From the NCBI RefSeq assembly GCF_019468465.1, contig NZ_CP080519.1:4603001-4667000 (forward strand): a stretch of DNA of 64,000 nucleotides. Direction: 5' to 3'. This document shows positions 42,542 to 50,536 of this stretch, piece by piece. The notes below the pieces were generated by a model that worked only from the letters and a program-made list of their open reading frames with translations, was not told the origin of the DNA and searched no databases. Source of the DNA: Amycolatopsis sp. DSM 110486 (GTDB lineage Bacteria; Actinomycetota; Actinomycetes; Mycobacteriales; Pseudonocardiaceae). The translations under genes and the position numbers were made by a program. The first letter of the stretch is position 1. The number at the start of each line of letters is the position of its first letter.

Positions 42542-43186
42542 GTGGCTGAGGTTCTGGACGTGGCCCGCGGGTTGGGCGGTGAGCTCGTGCTCCGTCGCGA
42601 AGGCGCGGCGCTCGAGGTGATCGAGAACGGTGTGTTCCTGATGGACACGCGAAACGGGGAATCCGAACGGCTTCTCGTGACCGAGGCCGCCGACCTGCTG
42701 GCGCCGGGCGCCCGTGTGCTCATCGGCGGCCTGGGGGTGGGTTTTTCATTGCGGGCGGCGCTGGATCACCCGAACGTCGGGTCGGTTGTGGTGGTGGAGC
42801 GCGAGCCGGCGGTGATCGCGTGGAACCGCACGGGCCCGCTTCGCGCGATGCACGGTGCGGCGCTGGAGGATCACCGAGTGTCGCTGGTGGAGGCGGATCT
42901 GGTGTCGTGGCTGCGTTCTTCGGGGGAAACCTTTGACGCCCTGTGCCTCGACACCGACAACGGTCCCGAGTGGACGGTGACCGAGGGCAACGCCTCGTTG
43001 TACGGCGAGTCCGGAGTGGACGGTCTGGCCCGCCTGCTGCGCCCGGGCGGCGTCTTGGCGGTGTGGAGTGCCGACGCTTCTCCTGCGTTCACGGATCGGT
43101 TGCAGGGGCGCTTCGCTGACGTACGCGTGGTGGAGGTCCCGGTGCCGCGCGGTGAACCGGACGTACTGTGGTTCGCCCGTTGCTGA
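42542..43186 (+). CDS. Spermidine synthase-like methyltransferase-fold protein
   Basis: A 214-residue Rossmann protein of the spermidine synthase-like group. Visible: LVLRREGAALEVIENGVFLMDTRNGESERLL at the N-terminus, the SAM/dcSAM-binding loop VLIGGLGVGFSLRAALD, VVVVEREPAVIAWNR (acidic end of strand 2), and FDALCLDTDNGPEW where polyamine synthases have the catalytic D...D. The N-terminal beta-domain is short. True spermidine synthase activity is doubtful. GTG 42542; the 3' end overlaps the next gene by 19 bases. Confidence 0.8.
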   Translation: MAEVLDVARGLGGELVLRREGAALEVIENGVFLMDTRNGESERLLVTEAADLLAPGARVLIGGLGVGFSLRAALDHPNVGSVVVVEREPAVIAWNRTGPLRAMHGAALEDHRVSLVEADLVSWLRSSGETFDALCLDTDNGPEWTVTEGNASLYGESGVDGLARLLRPGGVLAVWSADASPAFTDRLQGRFADVRVVEVPVPRGEPDVLWFARC

Positions 43187-43746
43187 GGGCGGCCGTTTCG
43201 GAGAACGCGGCGTGGTGCGACGTTTTCTGCCGCATCGGCGGAGTTTCCGGCGTCTTCGGCCCGCATGCGTGGACTTCGCCCGCGCGCACCCCGGAGTTCT
43301 ACCCCGACGCGGTGACCTTGTCGCCGGACGCCACCGCCGCCGACATCTTGCCGTTCGTGGACGCTTCGGCCGGCTGCTCGGTGAAGGACAGCTTCGCGTC
43401 GCTTGAGCTGCCGGGCTTCGAGGTGGTGTTCTCGGCGACGTGGTTGCAGTTCCCGGTGCTGTCGTCGTCGGGGTGGCCCTCGTCTGCGTCACCGGACCCG
43501 TCATTCGTCCACCTCCGTGGCGCGGCCATCGCCCACCGCGGCGCGACCGCGGTCGGCCTGTGGAACTTCACCGGCGACGACTGGGCCGGCGCGGTCGCCG
43601 GCGCCGCCGCCGCGTTCCCGGGCTTGCCGATCGTCGGCTACGAACACGGCGACGAGCTGGCCTCGGCGCTGGCCTACGGCGCCATCCCGCTCGGGGAGCT
43701 GCGCGTCTGGGTCGCGACCTGCCAAAATGGACCGCATGACGCGTGA
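43168..43746 (+). CDS. Hypothetical protein, unknown function
   Basis: A 192-residue soluble protein, overlapping the preceding gene by 19 bases and the following one by 11, so part of a tight operon. It contains AWCDVFCRIGGVSGVFGPHAWTSPARTPEFYPDAVTL, CSVKDSFASLELPGFEVVFSATWLQFP and AVGLWNFTGDDWAGAVAGAAAAFPGLPIVGYEHGDEL. Similar actinobacterial proteins of this length are annotated only as hypothetical as far as I recall. The last part (VGYEHGDELASALAYGAIPLGELRVWVAT) has a GNAT-like flavour but no clear acetyl-CoA motif. Confidence 0.75.
   Translation: MVRPLLRAAVSENAAWCDVFCRIGGVSGVFGPHAWTSPARTPEFYPDAVTLSPDATAADILPFVDASAGCSVKDSFASLELPGFEVVFSATWLQFPVLSSSGWPSSASPDPSFVHLRGAAIAHRGATAVGLWNFTGDDWAGAVAGAAAAFPGLPIVGYEHGDELASALAYGAIPLGELRVWVATCQNGPHDA
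43723..43728 (+). promoter_or_regulatory. -10 element of the HhH-GPD gene
   Basis: CAAAAT ends 7 bases before ATG 43736, inside the end of the preceding gene. It suggests an internal, leaderless promoter. The same hexamer precedes the TNT-domain gene. Confidence 0.45.
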
Positions 43747-44314
43747 AGTGCACCTGAGCGGCGACGCCGAGGCCGACAAGCTGCTGAGCGAGGACCCGGT
43801 CGCGCTGCTCGTCGGCATGCTCCTCGACCAGCAGATCTCCATGGAGGTCGCCTTCCTCGGCCCGCGCAAGATCGCCGACCGCATGGGCGGCTTCGACGTG
43901 CGGCGCATCGCCGAGGCGGACACCGAGGACTTCGTCGAGAAGTGTGTGACGCCGCCTGCCATTCACCGCTACGGCGGGTCGATGGCACGTCGGGTGCAGG
44001 CGCTGTGCCAGGTCATCATGGAGCACTACGACGGCAATGCCGAGGCGATCTGGACTGAGGGGCGGCCCAAGCCGGACGGGCCGGAGGTGCTGAAGCGGCT
44101 CAAAGCGCTGCCCGGGTATGGGGAGCAGAAGGCCAAGATCTTTCTTGCACTGCTGGGGAAGCAGTACGGTGTGCAGCCCAAGGGCTGGCGCGAGGCGGCT
44201 GGTGCCTACGGGGACCGCGGGTCCCGCCGTTCCATCGCGGACGTGGTGAACGCCAAGACGCTGGCGGAGGTCCGGGCGTTCAAGAAGGAGCAGAAGGCGG
44301 CGGCGAAGAAGTAG
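43736..44314 (+). CDS. HhH-GPD family base-excision repair protein
   Basis: A 192-residue member of the HhH-GPD superfamily found in actinobacteria. It has ALLVGMLLDQQISMEVAFLGPRKIADRMGG (as in DNA glycosylases) and the helix-hairpin-helix LKRLKALPGYGEQKAKIFLALLGKQYGV. The G/P...D of the usual catalytic loop reads RGSRRSIADV, so the catalytic Asp is at a similar place. Probable DNA glycosylase-like repair function, substrate unknown. Lys-rich tail. ATG 43736 fits the leaderless promoter; an in-frame ATG lies three codons earlier. Confidence 0.85.
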   Translation: MTREVHLSGDAEADKLLSEDPVALLVGMLLDQQISMEVAFLGPRKIADRMGGFDVRRIAEADTEDFVEKCVTPPAIHRYGGSMARRVQALCQVIMEHYDGNAEAIWTEGRPKPDGPEVLKRLKALPGYGEQKAKIFLALLGKQYGVQPKGWREAAGAYGDRGSRRSIADVVNAKTLAEVRAFKKEQKAAAKK

Positions 44315-44337
44315 CACCGCTGATCGTCGCGGCCGCG

Positions 44338-44826
44338 GTGTGCGTGGTCGGTACGGCGGGCGTCGCGGTGGCCCAGGCGGATCCGCAGGACGCTTTCACC
44401 TACACGTCCGAGGCCGGCGCGCACGCGTTCGTGGGCAGCTACTCGTGGGGTGCGGATCAGCTGACCGCGTGGGAGTACAACGGTGCCGTGAAGGTCGACG
44501 CCGACGGCGGCTGGGACTGGGCGCGCCTGGAGCTCAGTGCGCCCGCCGGCCGGCAACTGCAGGAAGGCTCCTACACCGGCGCACGGTTCCGGGACCAGTC
44601 TGCGCCGCAACTCGACACCCCGGGCTTCGCCGCCTTCCGTGGCACTCAGGCGGACGGCAACCAGGTCTGCGCAGACGTCGCGGACGACGCCACCGCCGAC
44701 TTCACCGTCACCCGCCTCGCCCGCGCCGCCGACGGCACCATCACCGACCTCGACACAACCTTCACCCTGCACTGCTCCGGCCCCACCGGTCCCGCCACGA
44801 CTGGTGCGGTCCATTTCCACCACTGA
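44338..44826 (+). CDS. Small secreted protein, unknown function
   Basis: A 162-residue protein with a signal-like start (VCVVGTAGVAVAQA then DPQDAF) and a beta-rich mature part containing WEYNGAVKVDADGGWDWARLELSAPAG and two Cys (VCADVADD, LHC) that could form a disulfide. The hydrophobic stretch begins before the GTG at 44338: an in-frame CTG at 44320 would give a fuller signal peptide, so the true start is uncertain. It lies 23 bases after the HhH-GPD gene. No family recognised. Confidence 0.65.
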   Translation: MCVVGTAGVAVAQADPQDAFTYTSEAGAHAFVGSYSWGADQLTAWEYNGAVKVDADGGWDWARLELSAPAGRQLQEGSYTGARFRDQSAPQLDTPGFAAFRGTQADGNQVCADVADDATADFTVTRLARAADGTITDLDTTFTLHCSGPTGPATTGAVHFHH

Positions 44827-44910
44827 TCGAACACAAGTTCCGCTTCGGCGGCCCCGGCCACCGGGCTTTGGTGGCCGGAGCCGCCGTTCCGATCAACCGC
44901 GGGTAAGCAG

Positions 44911-45510
44911 CTACCGAACCGCCCTCACCGCGAACACCGACCGCTCCCGTCCTCCGAGGTGGGCCTTCACCGTCTGACCCTCCGCCGACGAGAACCCCGC
45001 CGCCGTGGCCAGCGCGGCGGCCTCCTGCTCCGAGCCCGGAATCCGCAGGTCCCGGGGCATCAGCTCGGCCATCGGCCCGTCCCGCTTGAAGCGCGCCGAC
45101 GAAGAGATGCTGAACGCCAGCACCCCGCCCGGTCGCAGCACCCGCGCCCAGTCGGTCAGGGCTGTGGCGCCCAGGAAGTGCAGCGCCGACGCGCACACCA
45201 CCGCGTCGGCGGCGCCGTCGGCGACCGGCAGCGGCACGGCGGGACCCACCTGCCACGAGATCACGCCCGCCGGATCCAACGAAGTGGCCTTCGCGCGTGC
45301 CCGCTCGATCATCAAGGTGGAGAAGTCCACCCCGAGCACCGACGAGGGCGAAAGCCGGAGCGAAGCGAACGCTGCGGCGCCCGTGCCGGTGGCGGCGTCG
45401 ACGAGCAACGCGGGGCGCGGGGGCAGGAGGGAGATCAGGGTGTCCGCCACCAGGGGGTGGAAGAGATCGTCGTCGTAACTGGCGGCCTGTTCGTCGAAGA
45501 TTGAGGTCAC
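44911..45510 (-). CDS. Class I SAM-dependent methyltransferase
   Basis: A 199-residue methyltransferase of the UbiE/Methyltransf_11 type. The motifs are IFDEQAASYDDDLFHPLVADTLISLL, motif I LLVDAATGTGAAAFA, LGVDFSTLMIERARAKA (acidic Asp of motif post-I), and ADGAADAVVCASALHFL (motif II). ARVLRPGGVLAFSIS is motif III. Substrate unknown. GTG 45510 is preferred because the domain begins at once; GTG 45519 is in frame. It converges with the secreted-protein gene. Confidence 0.9.
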   Translation of the reverse strand: MTSIFDEQAASYDDDLFHPLVADTLISLLPPRPALLVDAATGTGAAAFASLRLSPSSVLGVDFSTLMIERARAKATSLDPAGVISWQVGPAVPLPVADGAADAVVCASALHFLGATALTDWARVLRPGGVLAFSISSSARFKRDGPMAELMPRDLRIPGSEQEAAALATAAGFSSAEGQTVKAHLGGRERSVFAVRAVR

Positions 45511-45544
45511 GACAAGCACCGTATCGGCTCTGACCAGCGGTTTT

Positions 45545-45907
45545 TCAGCGAAGTCGACGCCGCCCCGCGAAGCCGAGGTCGACGCGGTGGTACCAGGCGA
45601 GCTCGCGGTCGCCCTCGAGCCAGCAGAGCAGGACGTCGTCGCCGTCCAAGGACGCCGGGAAGTCGACCAGAAGGGGCGCGAAGCCCTTCAGCTCGGCGCC
45701 GGTGCGTTGGACGGTGGTCATCAGCTCGTCGAGGCGGGCCTGTGCGGCCTTCCACTCCGGCAGGCCGCCGAGGGGGGTGTCGCGGCCGCCCGGGCGCAGT
45801 GATGCGGCGAGCTCGGCGGCGTCGGCGCGTACGCGGACGAGCTCGGCGAGGACCGGGAGCAGCCGGGAGAGCTCGGCGCGCGCCTCGGCCACGGTGAACA
45901 GACCCAT
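45545..45907 (-). CDS. DUF2203-like protein
   Basis: A 120-residue soluble protein: MGLFTVAEARAELSRLLPVLAELVRVRADAAELAASL...ELKGFAPLLVDFPASLDGDDVLLCWLEGDRELAWYHRVDLGFAGRRRL. The two helices followed by the G..(D/P)FP....G..V.LCW..GE..I.W(Y/H)....GF..R pattern is DUF2203, a conserved family of unknown role. It lies 34 bases upstream of the methyltransferase gene in the same direction and may share its transcript. Confidence 0.88.
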   Translation of the reverse strand: MGLFTVAEARAELSRLLPVLAELVRVRADAAELAASLRPGGRDTPLGGLPEWKAAQARLDELMTTVQRTGAELKGFAPLLVDFPASLDGDDVLLCWLEGDRELAWYHRVDLGFAGRRRLR

Positions 45908-45939
45908 GTGACGATGTTCTCACTGCGCCCCGAACCCCA

Positions 45940-46419
45940 TCACCGCACAGGTCGCCGCCGCACCACCGTGGTCGCCAGACTCGTGCCGACCAGCAGGAAC
46001 CCGCTGGCGAGCAGTGCACCGGAGAACAACCACGACGTCAGCCCGAACGACAGCCCGCCGCGTGGCAGCACGTCGAGCAGGTCGAAGCCCCATTCCGGCA
46101 CAGCCAGCACGACGACGCCCGGCAACACACCCCACACGAGCCCGCCCAGCAGCGGACCCGACGACGACCACGCGCCCAGCGCCGCCACCAGCAGTAACAG
46201 GATCGCGCCGCCGGCGATCAGGGCGATGCCGAGTGCGTCGCGGCGCGTGCTCATCACCGCGATCAGCGTTTGCTGCCGGTAGCCGCCGTAGCTGAGCAGG
46301 CCGAGTGCGACGGGCGTGACCACGAGGCCCAGCAGCCCGCTCAGCACCCGGGGGACCGCGCGGCCGCGCGGCGGGACCGTGGCGGGTTCAAAGCTGGTGT
46401 ACGGGTCGGAATACGACAT
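45940..46419 (-). CDS. Hypothetical four-helix membrane protein
   Basis: A 159-residue membrane protein with four hydrophobic segments: VLSGLLGLVVTPVALGLLSYGG, LGIALIAGGAILLLLVAALGAW, LLGGLVWGVLPGVVVLAV and LTSWLFSGALLASGFLLVGTSLATTVV. The N-terminus is short and polar (MSYSDPYTSFEPATVPPRG), the C-terminus basic. No family recognised. ATG 46419 has GGGAGGTCACGCT upstream. It is divergent from icd with 230 bases between. Confidence 0.78.
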   Translation of the reverse strand: MSYSDPYTSFEPATVPPRGRAVPRVLSGLLGLVVTPVALGLLSYGGYRQQTLIAVMSTRRDALGIALIAGGAILLLLVAALGAWSSSGPLLGGLVWGVLPGVVVLAVPEWGFDLLDVLPRGGLSFGLTSWLFSGALLASGFLLVGTSLATTVVRRRPVR

Positions 46420-46649
46420 AGCGTGACCTCCCGGATGAATGGTTCCCCGATGGGATGGTCGCCGACCTCACCCGGTTCCGCGACTCGCGAACGCGTGGCG
46501 TGCCCACCCGTCGGAGCCTCGCGCCAGGGGTGGAGACTTGATGCCGACCACTTCTGGAACCATCCAGCTCCGGCAAGCAGTACGCTTGTACCGCTACCGA
46601 CGAAGTCGAAGAAATAACGCGAAGATCCGCGGAAGGAGCACCGCTGCTC

Positions 46650-47873
46650 ATGGCCAAGATCAAGGTCCAGGGCACCGTCGTCGAGCTCGACGGCGATGAG
46701 ATGACCCGCATTATCTGGCAGTTCATCAAGGACAAGCTGATCCACCCGTACCTGGACGTCAACCTGGACTACTACGACCTGGGCATCGAGGAGCGGGACC
46801 GCACCGACGACCAGATCACCATCGACTCCGCCAACGCCATCAAGAAGCACGGCGTCGGCGTCAAGTGCGCCACGATCACGCCCGACGAGGCGCGCGTGGA
46901 GGAGTTCGGCCTGAAGAAGATGTGGCGGAGCCCCAACGGCACCATCCGCAACATCCTCGGCGGCGTGGTCTTCCGCGAGCCGATCATCATGCAGAACGTG
47001 CCGCGTCTGGTACCGGGCTGGACCAAGCCGATCATCATCGGCCGTCACGCCCACGGCGACCAGTACAAGGCCACGGACTTCAAGGTCCCCGGCCCGGGCA
47101 CGCTGACGATGACCTACACCCCGGCCGACGGCTCCGAGCCGATGGAGTTCGAGGTCACCAACTTCCCCGAGGGCGGCGGCGTCGCCATGGGGATGTACAA
47201 CTACCGCAAGTCGATCGAGGACTTCGCGCGCGCGTCGCTGCAGTACGGCCTCGACCGCGGCATGCCGGTCTACCTCTCCACCAAGAACACGATCCTCAAG
47301 GCCTACGACGGCATGTTCAAGGATGTGTTCCAGGAGATCTTCGAGGCGGAGTACAAGGCCGACTTCGACGCCAAGGGCCTCACCTACGAGCACCGCCTCA
47401 TCGACGACATGGTCGCCGCGGCGCTCAAGTGGGAGGGTGGCTACGTCTGGGCCACCAAGAACTACGACGGTGACGTGCAGTCCGACACCGTGGCCCAGGG
47501 CTTCGGCTCGCTCGGCCTGATGACGTCGGTGCTGCGCACGCCGGACGGCAAGACCGTCGAGGCCGAGGCCGCCCACGGCACGGTCACCCGCCACTACCGC
47601 CAGCACCAGCAGGGCAAGCCGACCTCCACGAACCCGATCGCGTCGATCTACGCGTGGACCCGGGGCCTGGAGCACCGCGGCAAGCTCGACGGCAACGCGG
47701 AGCTCATCGGCTTCTCGAACACCCTCGAGCGCGTGGTCATCGACACCGTCGAAGGCGGCAAGATGACGAAGGACCTGGCGCTGCTCGTCGGCAAGGAGCA
47801 GGCGTGGCAGACCACCGAGGAGTTCCTCGGGACGCTCGACGAGAACCTGGCCAAGAAGATCGCCCAGGGCTGA
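46650..47873 (+). CDS. icd: NADP-dependent isocitrate dehydrogenase (homodimeric type)
   Basis: Oxidises isocitrate to 2-oxoglutarate in the TCA cycle. The 407-residue product starts [45 protein letters not shown], characteristic of the eukaryote-like subfamily. [23 protein letters not shown] carries the substrate-binding S-x5-R-x3-GG-x-[29 protein letters not shown] contains the metal-binding Asp and the tail [30 protein letters not shown] the NADP site. ATG with GGAAGGAG upstream. A perfect 17-bp terminator follows. M. tuberculosis icd1 is the likely orthologue. Confidence 0.97.
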   Translation: MAKIKVQGTVVELDGDEMTRIIWQFIKDKLIHPYLDVNLDYYDLGIEERDRTDDQITIDSANAIKKHGVGVKCATITPDEARVEEFGLKKMWRSPNGTIRNILGGVVFREPIIMQNVPRLVPGWTKPIIIGRHAHGDQYKATDFKVPGPGTLTMTYTPADGSEPMEFEVTNFPEGGGVAMGMYNYRKSIEDFARASLQYGLDRGMPVYLSTKNTILKAYDGMFKDVFQEIFEAEYKADFDAKGLTYEHRLIDDMVAAALKWEGGYVWATKNYDGDVQSDTVAQGFGSLGLMTSVLRTPDGKTVEAEAAHGTVTRHYRQHQQGKPTSTNPIASIYAWTRGLEHRGKLDGNAELIGFSNTLERVVIDTVEGGKMTKDLALLVGKEQAWQTTEEFLGTLDENLAKKIAQG

Positions 47874-47920
47874 TTCGAAGGCCGCACCAGCCACCGGCTG
47901 AACTGCCTTTCCCACCACCG

Positions 47921-47961
47921 CGAAGGGGCACCTCGGAGGAGTCTTCCGAGGTGCCCCTTCG
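47921..47961 (+). terminator. Terminator after icd
   Basis: Perfect 17-bp stem CGAAGGGGCACCTCGGA / TCCGAGGTGCCCCTTCG with a 7-base loop, 47 bases after the icd stop. Confidence 0.9.
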
Positions 47962-48109
47962 TCGTGACTACCGGTTGTCACCAGAGGGTGACGCTGTTGG
48001 CGCCTCCGGGTGGTCTGTCCGACCGGACCTGTCGGGCGGACCCACTCCGTGTCTACCCTGGTGGAGCCCGATTTTTCGCGACTGACGTTTTGGTGACGGA
48101 GGAGCGGCC

Positions 48110-48424
48110 GTGATCCTGGGGTTGATACCGAAGAAGACCCTGATCATCATCGGTGTGATCGTTGCCGTGATCGTGATCTACGTCCTGAACCAGAAGGGCC
48201 AGGCCGACGCCCAGGGTTCCCCGACCGGGTGCAAGGTCGCGGTGACCGCCGACGTCCTCAACGCCCGCGAAACCCCGGACGGCAACGGCAAGATCGTCGG
48301 CAAGTACCTCAACGGCGCCGAGTTCGACGCGATGCCGGTGCAGCAGAACGGATTCCGCGAGGTCGCCAAGGACAAGTGGGTGGCGAGCAGCTTCGTGAAG
48401 CCACTCGAGGGTTCGAAGTGCTGA
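48110..48424 (+). CDS. Membrane-anchored bacterial SH3-domain protein
   Basis: A 104-residue protein with one N-terminal membrane helix (TLIIIGVIVAVIVIYVL, residues 10-26) and a small outer domain CKVAVTADVLNARETPDGNGKIVGKYLNGAEFDAMPVQQNGFREVAKDKWVASSFV. The pattern V.A..LN.R..P...G.i.G....G.....G..W....W is that of bacterial SH3 (SH3b) domains that bind cell wall. GTG 48110 with GGAGGAG 8 bases upstream. Two Cys (about 41 and the last residue) might form a disulfide. Confidence 0.82.
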   Translation: MILGLIPKKTLIIIGVIVAVIVIYVLNQKGQADAQGSPTGCKVAVTADVLNARETPDGNGKIVGKYLNGAEFDAMPVQQNGFREVAKDKWVASSFVKPLEGSKC

Positions 48425-48454
48425 ATGGTTTCGGCGCGAACGGGCGCTGAAGGG

Positions 48455-49012
48455 CTAAAGGCCCGCGAAGTCCAGCGCCACCGTGATCACGCCTGAAAGC
48501 GCCGCGATCAGCGCCAGCGTGCGCGCCTTGCGCCGGTCGCGCTTCGCCGCGGCCCGCCAGTAGAGGCCGATCCCGACCACGAGCAGCAGGACTTCCACGG
48601 TCATCGACACCGCCGGCAGCCGCCACAGGCCGAAGCCGAACGTCGGCAGGTTGCCCGCGTTGCCGGGCAGGATCGGCAGGTCGGCGCGGTGCACGACGAG
48701 GTCGAGCAGCCAGTGCGAGAACGCCACCGCGCCGAGCGTGACGCCGGCGCTGCGCCCGAGCCACCGCGCCGCGACCAGGCCGAACAGGGCGGAGAGCACG
48801 AGCGCGCCGACGAGCGAGTGGGTGTAGTCGGCGTGGATCACGCCCTCGCCGTAGCCCGTGCCGCCCGACTGATCGATGGTCTCGATTCCGGTCAGGTAGA
48901 GCGGCGTGAACACGATGTCGAGCCACGCGGTCGCGAGCATCAGCGTCCACACGGGAATGGCGGGCCGGCCGGCTTTCACGGCGGCGGCGAGCCCGAAGTG
49001 CCCGGCGATCAT
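48455..49012 (-). CDS. Metal-dependent hydrolase-like membrane protein (YdjM/DUF457 type)
   Basis: A 185-residue membrane protein starting MIAGHFGLAAAVKAGRPAIPVWTLMLATAWLDIVFTPLYL, with HADYTHSLVGALVLSALFGLVA and FSHWLLDLVVHRADLPIL. The conserved H..D, THS and SHWLLDLVVH residues are those of the YdjM/DUF457 family, proposed to be membrane metal-dependent hydrolases. Five hydrophobic helices. The ATG overlaps the stop of a tiny upstream gene (ATGA), which follows a TetR regulator: the three form an operon. Confidence 0.85.
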   Translation of the reverse strand: MIAGHFGLAAAVKAGRPAIPVWTLMLATAWLDIVFTPLYLTGIETIDQSGGTGYGEGVIHADYTHSLVGALVLSALFGLVAARWLGRSAGVTLGAVAFSHWLLDLVVHRADLPILPGNAGNLPTFGFGLWRLPAVSMTVEVLLLVVGIGLYWRAAAKRDRRKARTLALIAALSGVITVALDFAGL

Positions 49013-49125
49013 CTGCCGACCTTGTTCTCGGCAGGCGTGGCCTTGGCCTTGGCCTGCCAGGGGAACCGCGCGTCGGGGATTCCCAGCGCGACGGTGAACA
49101 GCAGAACGGCGAGGACGAAGGACAT
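49009..49125 (-). CDS. 38-residue small membrane protein
   Basis: A short gene with a good ribosome binding site (GAGGAGA 5 bases before ATG 49125). It begins 8 bases after the TetR stop and its TGA overlaps the hydrolase ATG. The product is one hydrophobic helix (MSFVLAVLLFTVALGIPDA) and a short basic tail. No family recognised; the tight coupling on both sides argues that it is real. Confidence 0.65.
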   Translation of the reverse strand: MSFVLAVLLFTVALGIPDARFPWQAKAKATPAENKVGR

Positions 49126-49133
49126 GGTTCTCC

Positions 49134-49703
49134 TCAGCTGGCGTAGTCGGTGATGCCGCGGACGAGCATCGTTTTCAGGAGCGTGAAGCTGGCGTCGACG
49201 TCTTCGGGCCGGCCGAAGCCGCCGGACGCTTCGAGGCTCGCGAAGCCGTGCACGGCCGCGCGCAGGCACCGCGTCGCGTGCACGGTCTTCGCCTGGTCGA
49301 ACCCATACGGGCGAAGCACGGCGAAGGCGACTTCGGCGACGCCATGGGTGGCCTTCGCGAGCTCCTCGTCGCCCTCGTCGGGCGCGGTTTCCAGTGCGGC
49401 GACGCGGTGGGGGTGGGTGCGCAGGTACGCGCGGTAGGCGTCGGCGAGAGTCTCGATCGCGTCGTCACCGGAACGGCCGGTCGCCGCACCGCGCAACGCT
49501 TCGGTCATCTCGGCGACCACGCGCAGGTCGACCAGCCGGCGCAGGGCGGCGAGCCCGCCGACGTGCTTGTACAGCGAGGGCGTGGCGACGCCCGCGCGTT
49601 CGGCGACCTTGGCGAGGCTGAGCGCGTCGGCGCCGTCGGCGTCCACCACCTCGAGGGCGAGGGTGACGACGGCGTCCGGCGTGAGGCCGGCTCTAGGGGA
49701 CAT
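49134..49703 (-). CDS. TetR-family transcriptional regulator
   Basis: A 189-residue TetR regulator. HTH: PDAVVTLALEVVDADGADALSLAKVAERAGVATPSLYKHVGGLAALRRL. The C-terminal part (AYRAYLRTHPHRVAALETAP...FGFDQAKTVHATRCLRAAVHGFASLEASGGF) fits the WHG/TetR_C_33 class. It leads an operon with a 38-residue protein and a YdjM-like hydrolase. A nested palindrome directly upstream is a likely autoregulatory operator. ATG 49703 is close to the HTH as usual. Confidence 0.9.
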   Translation of the reverse strand: MSPRAGLTPDAVVTLALEVVDADGADALSLAKVAERAGVATPSLYKHVGGLAALRRLVDLRVVAEMTEALRGAATGRSGDDAIETLADAYRAYLRTHPHRVAALETAPDEGDEELAKATHGVAEVAFAVLRPYGFDQAKTVHATRCLRAAVHGFASLEASGGFGRPEDVDASFTLLKTMLVRGITDYAS

Positions 49704-49710
49704 CGGGTTG

Positions 49711-49746
49711 GCTAACTGTCATAGCTTTAAAGCTAATCCTGTTAGC
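49711..49746. promoter_or_regulatory. Nested palindromic operator upstream of TetR
   Basis: AGCTTTAAAGCT (49723-49734) is a perfect 12-bp palindrome. Around it GCTAAC (49711-49716) and GTTAGC (49741-49746) form a second, symmetric pair. The site is AT-rich, 8-43 bases before the TetR start, and its right edge touches the stop of the MBL gene. Likely bound by the TetR protein. Confidence 0.75.
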
Positions 49747-50486
49747 TAGTGGGCGTCAAGCTCGATGGTCAGGCCTTCGTCCGCGATGAGCACCTCGCCG
49801 TCGAACTCCCGGCGCGCCTCCGCGGCGGACACGGAACGGTCGGCGCCGGGCCAGAAGTGCGTCAGCAGCAAGGTCTGGACGCCCGCCTCGGCCGCCGTCC
49901 GCCCGGCCTCCGCGGCGGTGAGCAGGTGGCGCGGTTCGTCCGGCGGCTCGCCTTGGAGGGTGGCTTCGCAGATGAGCAGCTCGGCGTCGCGCGCCAGCTC
50001 CACGAGCAGCCGCGACGGGCCGGTGTCGCCGGAGTACGCGACGGTGCCGTGCGGCGAGCTCAGCCGCACGCCGTGGTTGGGCACGTGGTGGGGGAGCGGC
50101 GTGGAGGTGAGCTGCCAGGGGCCGACGGTTTCGGGCCGCGCGAAGGTGCGGATGTCGAAGATCGTGGCCGGGTGCGGGCGCGGCTCGGCGGCTTCGAGGC
50201 GGCGCAGGACGCCGGGGGCGCAGTGCAGCGGCAAGCGCTGGTCCTCGACGGTGTAGTGCCACGCGCGGCTGAGCGCGGTGAGGTCCGCGATGTGGTCGGG
50301 GTGCTCGTGGGTGATCACGACGGCGTCGAGGTCTCTCGCGGCGACGTGCGTGAAGAGCCGGCTCGCCGCGCCGTACCCGAGATCGAGCACGATGTGGTGG
50401 TTTCGTTGTGAGAGAAGGAATCCCGCGCACGCGCGGCCGGGTTCGGGCCAGGCGCCGCAGCTGCCGAGCACGGTGAGTCGCGCCAT
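49746..50486 (-). CDS. MBL-fold metallo-hydrolase (RNase Z-like)
   Basis: A 246-residue beta-lactamase-fold hydrolase. It begins MARLTVLGSCGAWPEPGRACAGFLL, has the metal-binding THEHPDHIADL (H-x-H-x-DH), H in LPHHVPNHGVRL, SGDTGPSRLL (bridging Asp) and LLLTHFWPG (last His). Similar proteins are close to RNase Z or phosphodiesterases but lack the tRNA exosite arm, so the substrate is open. Its end touches the TetR operator. It is divergent from exonuclease III. Confidence 0.92.
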   Translation of the reverse strand: MARLTVLGSCGAWPEPGRACAGFLLSQRNHHIVLDLGYGAASRLFTHVAARDLDAVVITHEHPDHIADLTALSRAWHYTVEDQRLPLHCAPGVLRRLEAAEPRPHPATIFDIRTFARPETVGPWQLTSTPLPHHVPNHGVRLSSPHGTVAYSGDTGPSRLLVELARDAELLICEATLQGEPPDEPRHLLTAAEAGRTAAEAGVQTLLLTHFWPGADRSVSAAEARREFDGEVLIADEGLTIELDAH

Positions 50487-50523
50487 GCGCGCAGTCTGGC
50501 ACAGGATTGTCGGACCCGGCGGG

Positions 50524-50529
50524 TAGCGT
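50524..50529 (+). promoter_or_regulatory. -10 element of xth
   Basis: TAGCGT ends exactly 7 bases before GTG 50537, consistent with transcription starting on the start codon. It supports the choice of GTG 50537 over the longer frame. Confidence 0.5.
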
Positions 50530-50536
50530 GCGCGGG

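Noticed and set aside
44827..44842. LexA-like sequence TCGAACACAAGTTCCG
   Set aside because: Two mismatches in the right half and located between two convergent genes, so it is unlikely to control a promoter.
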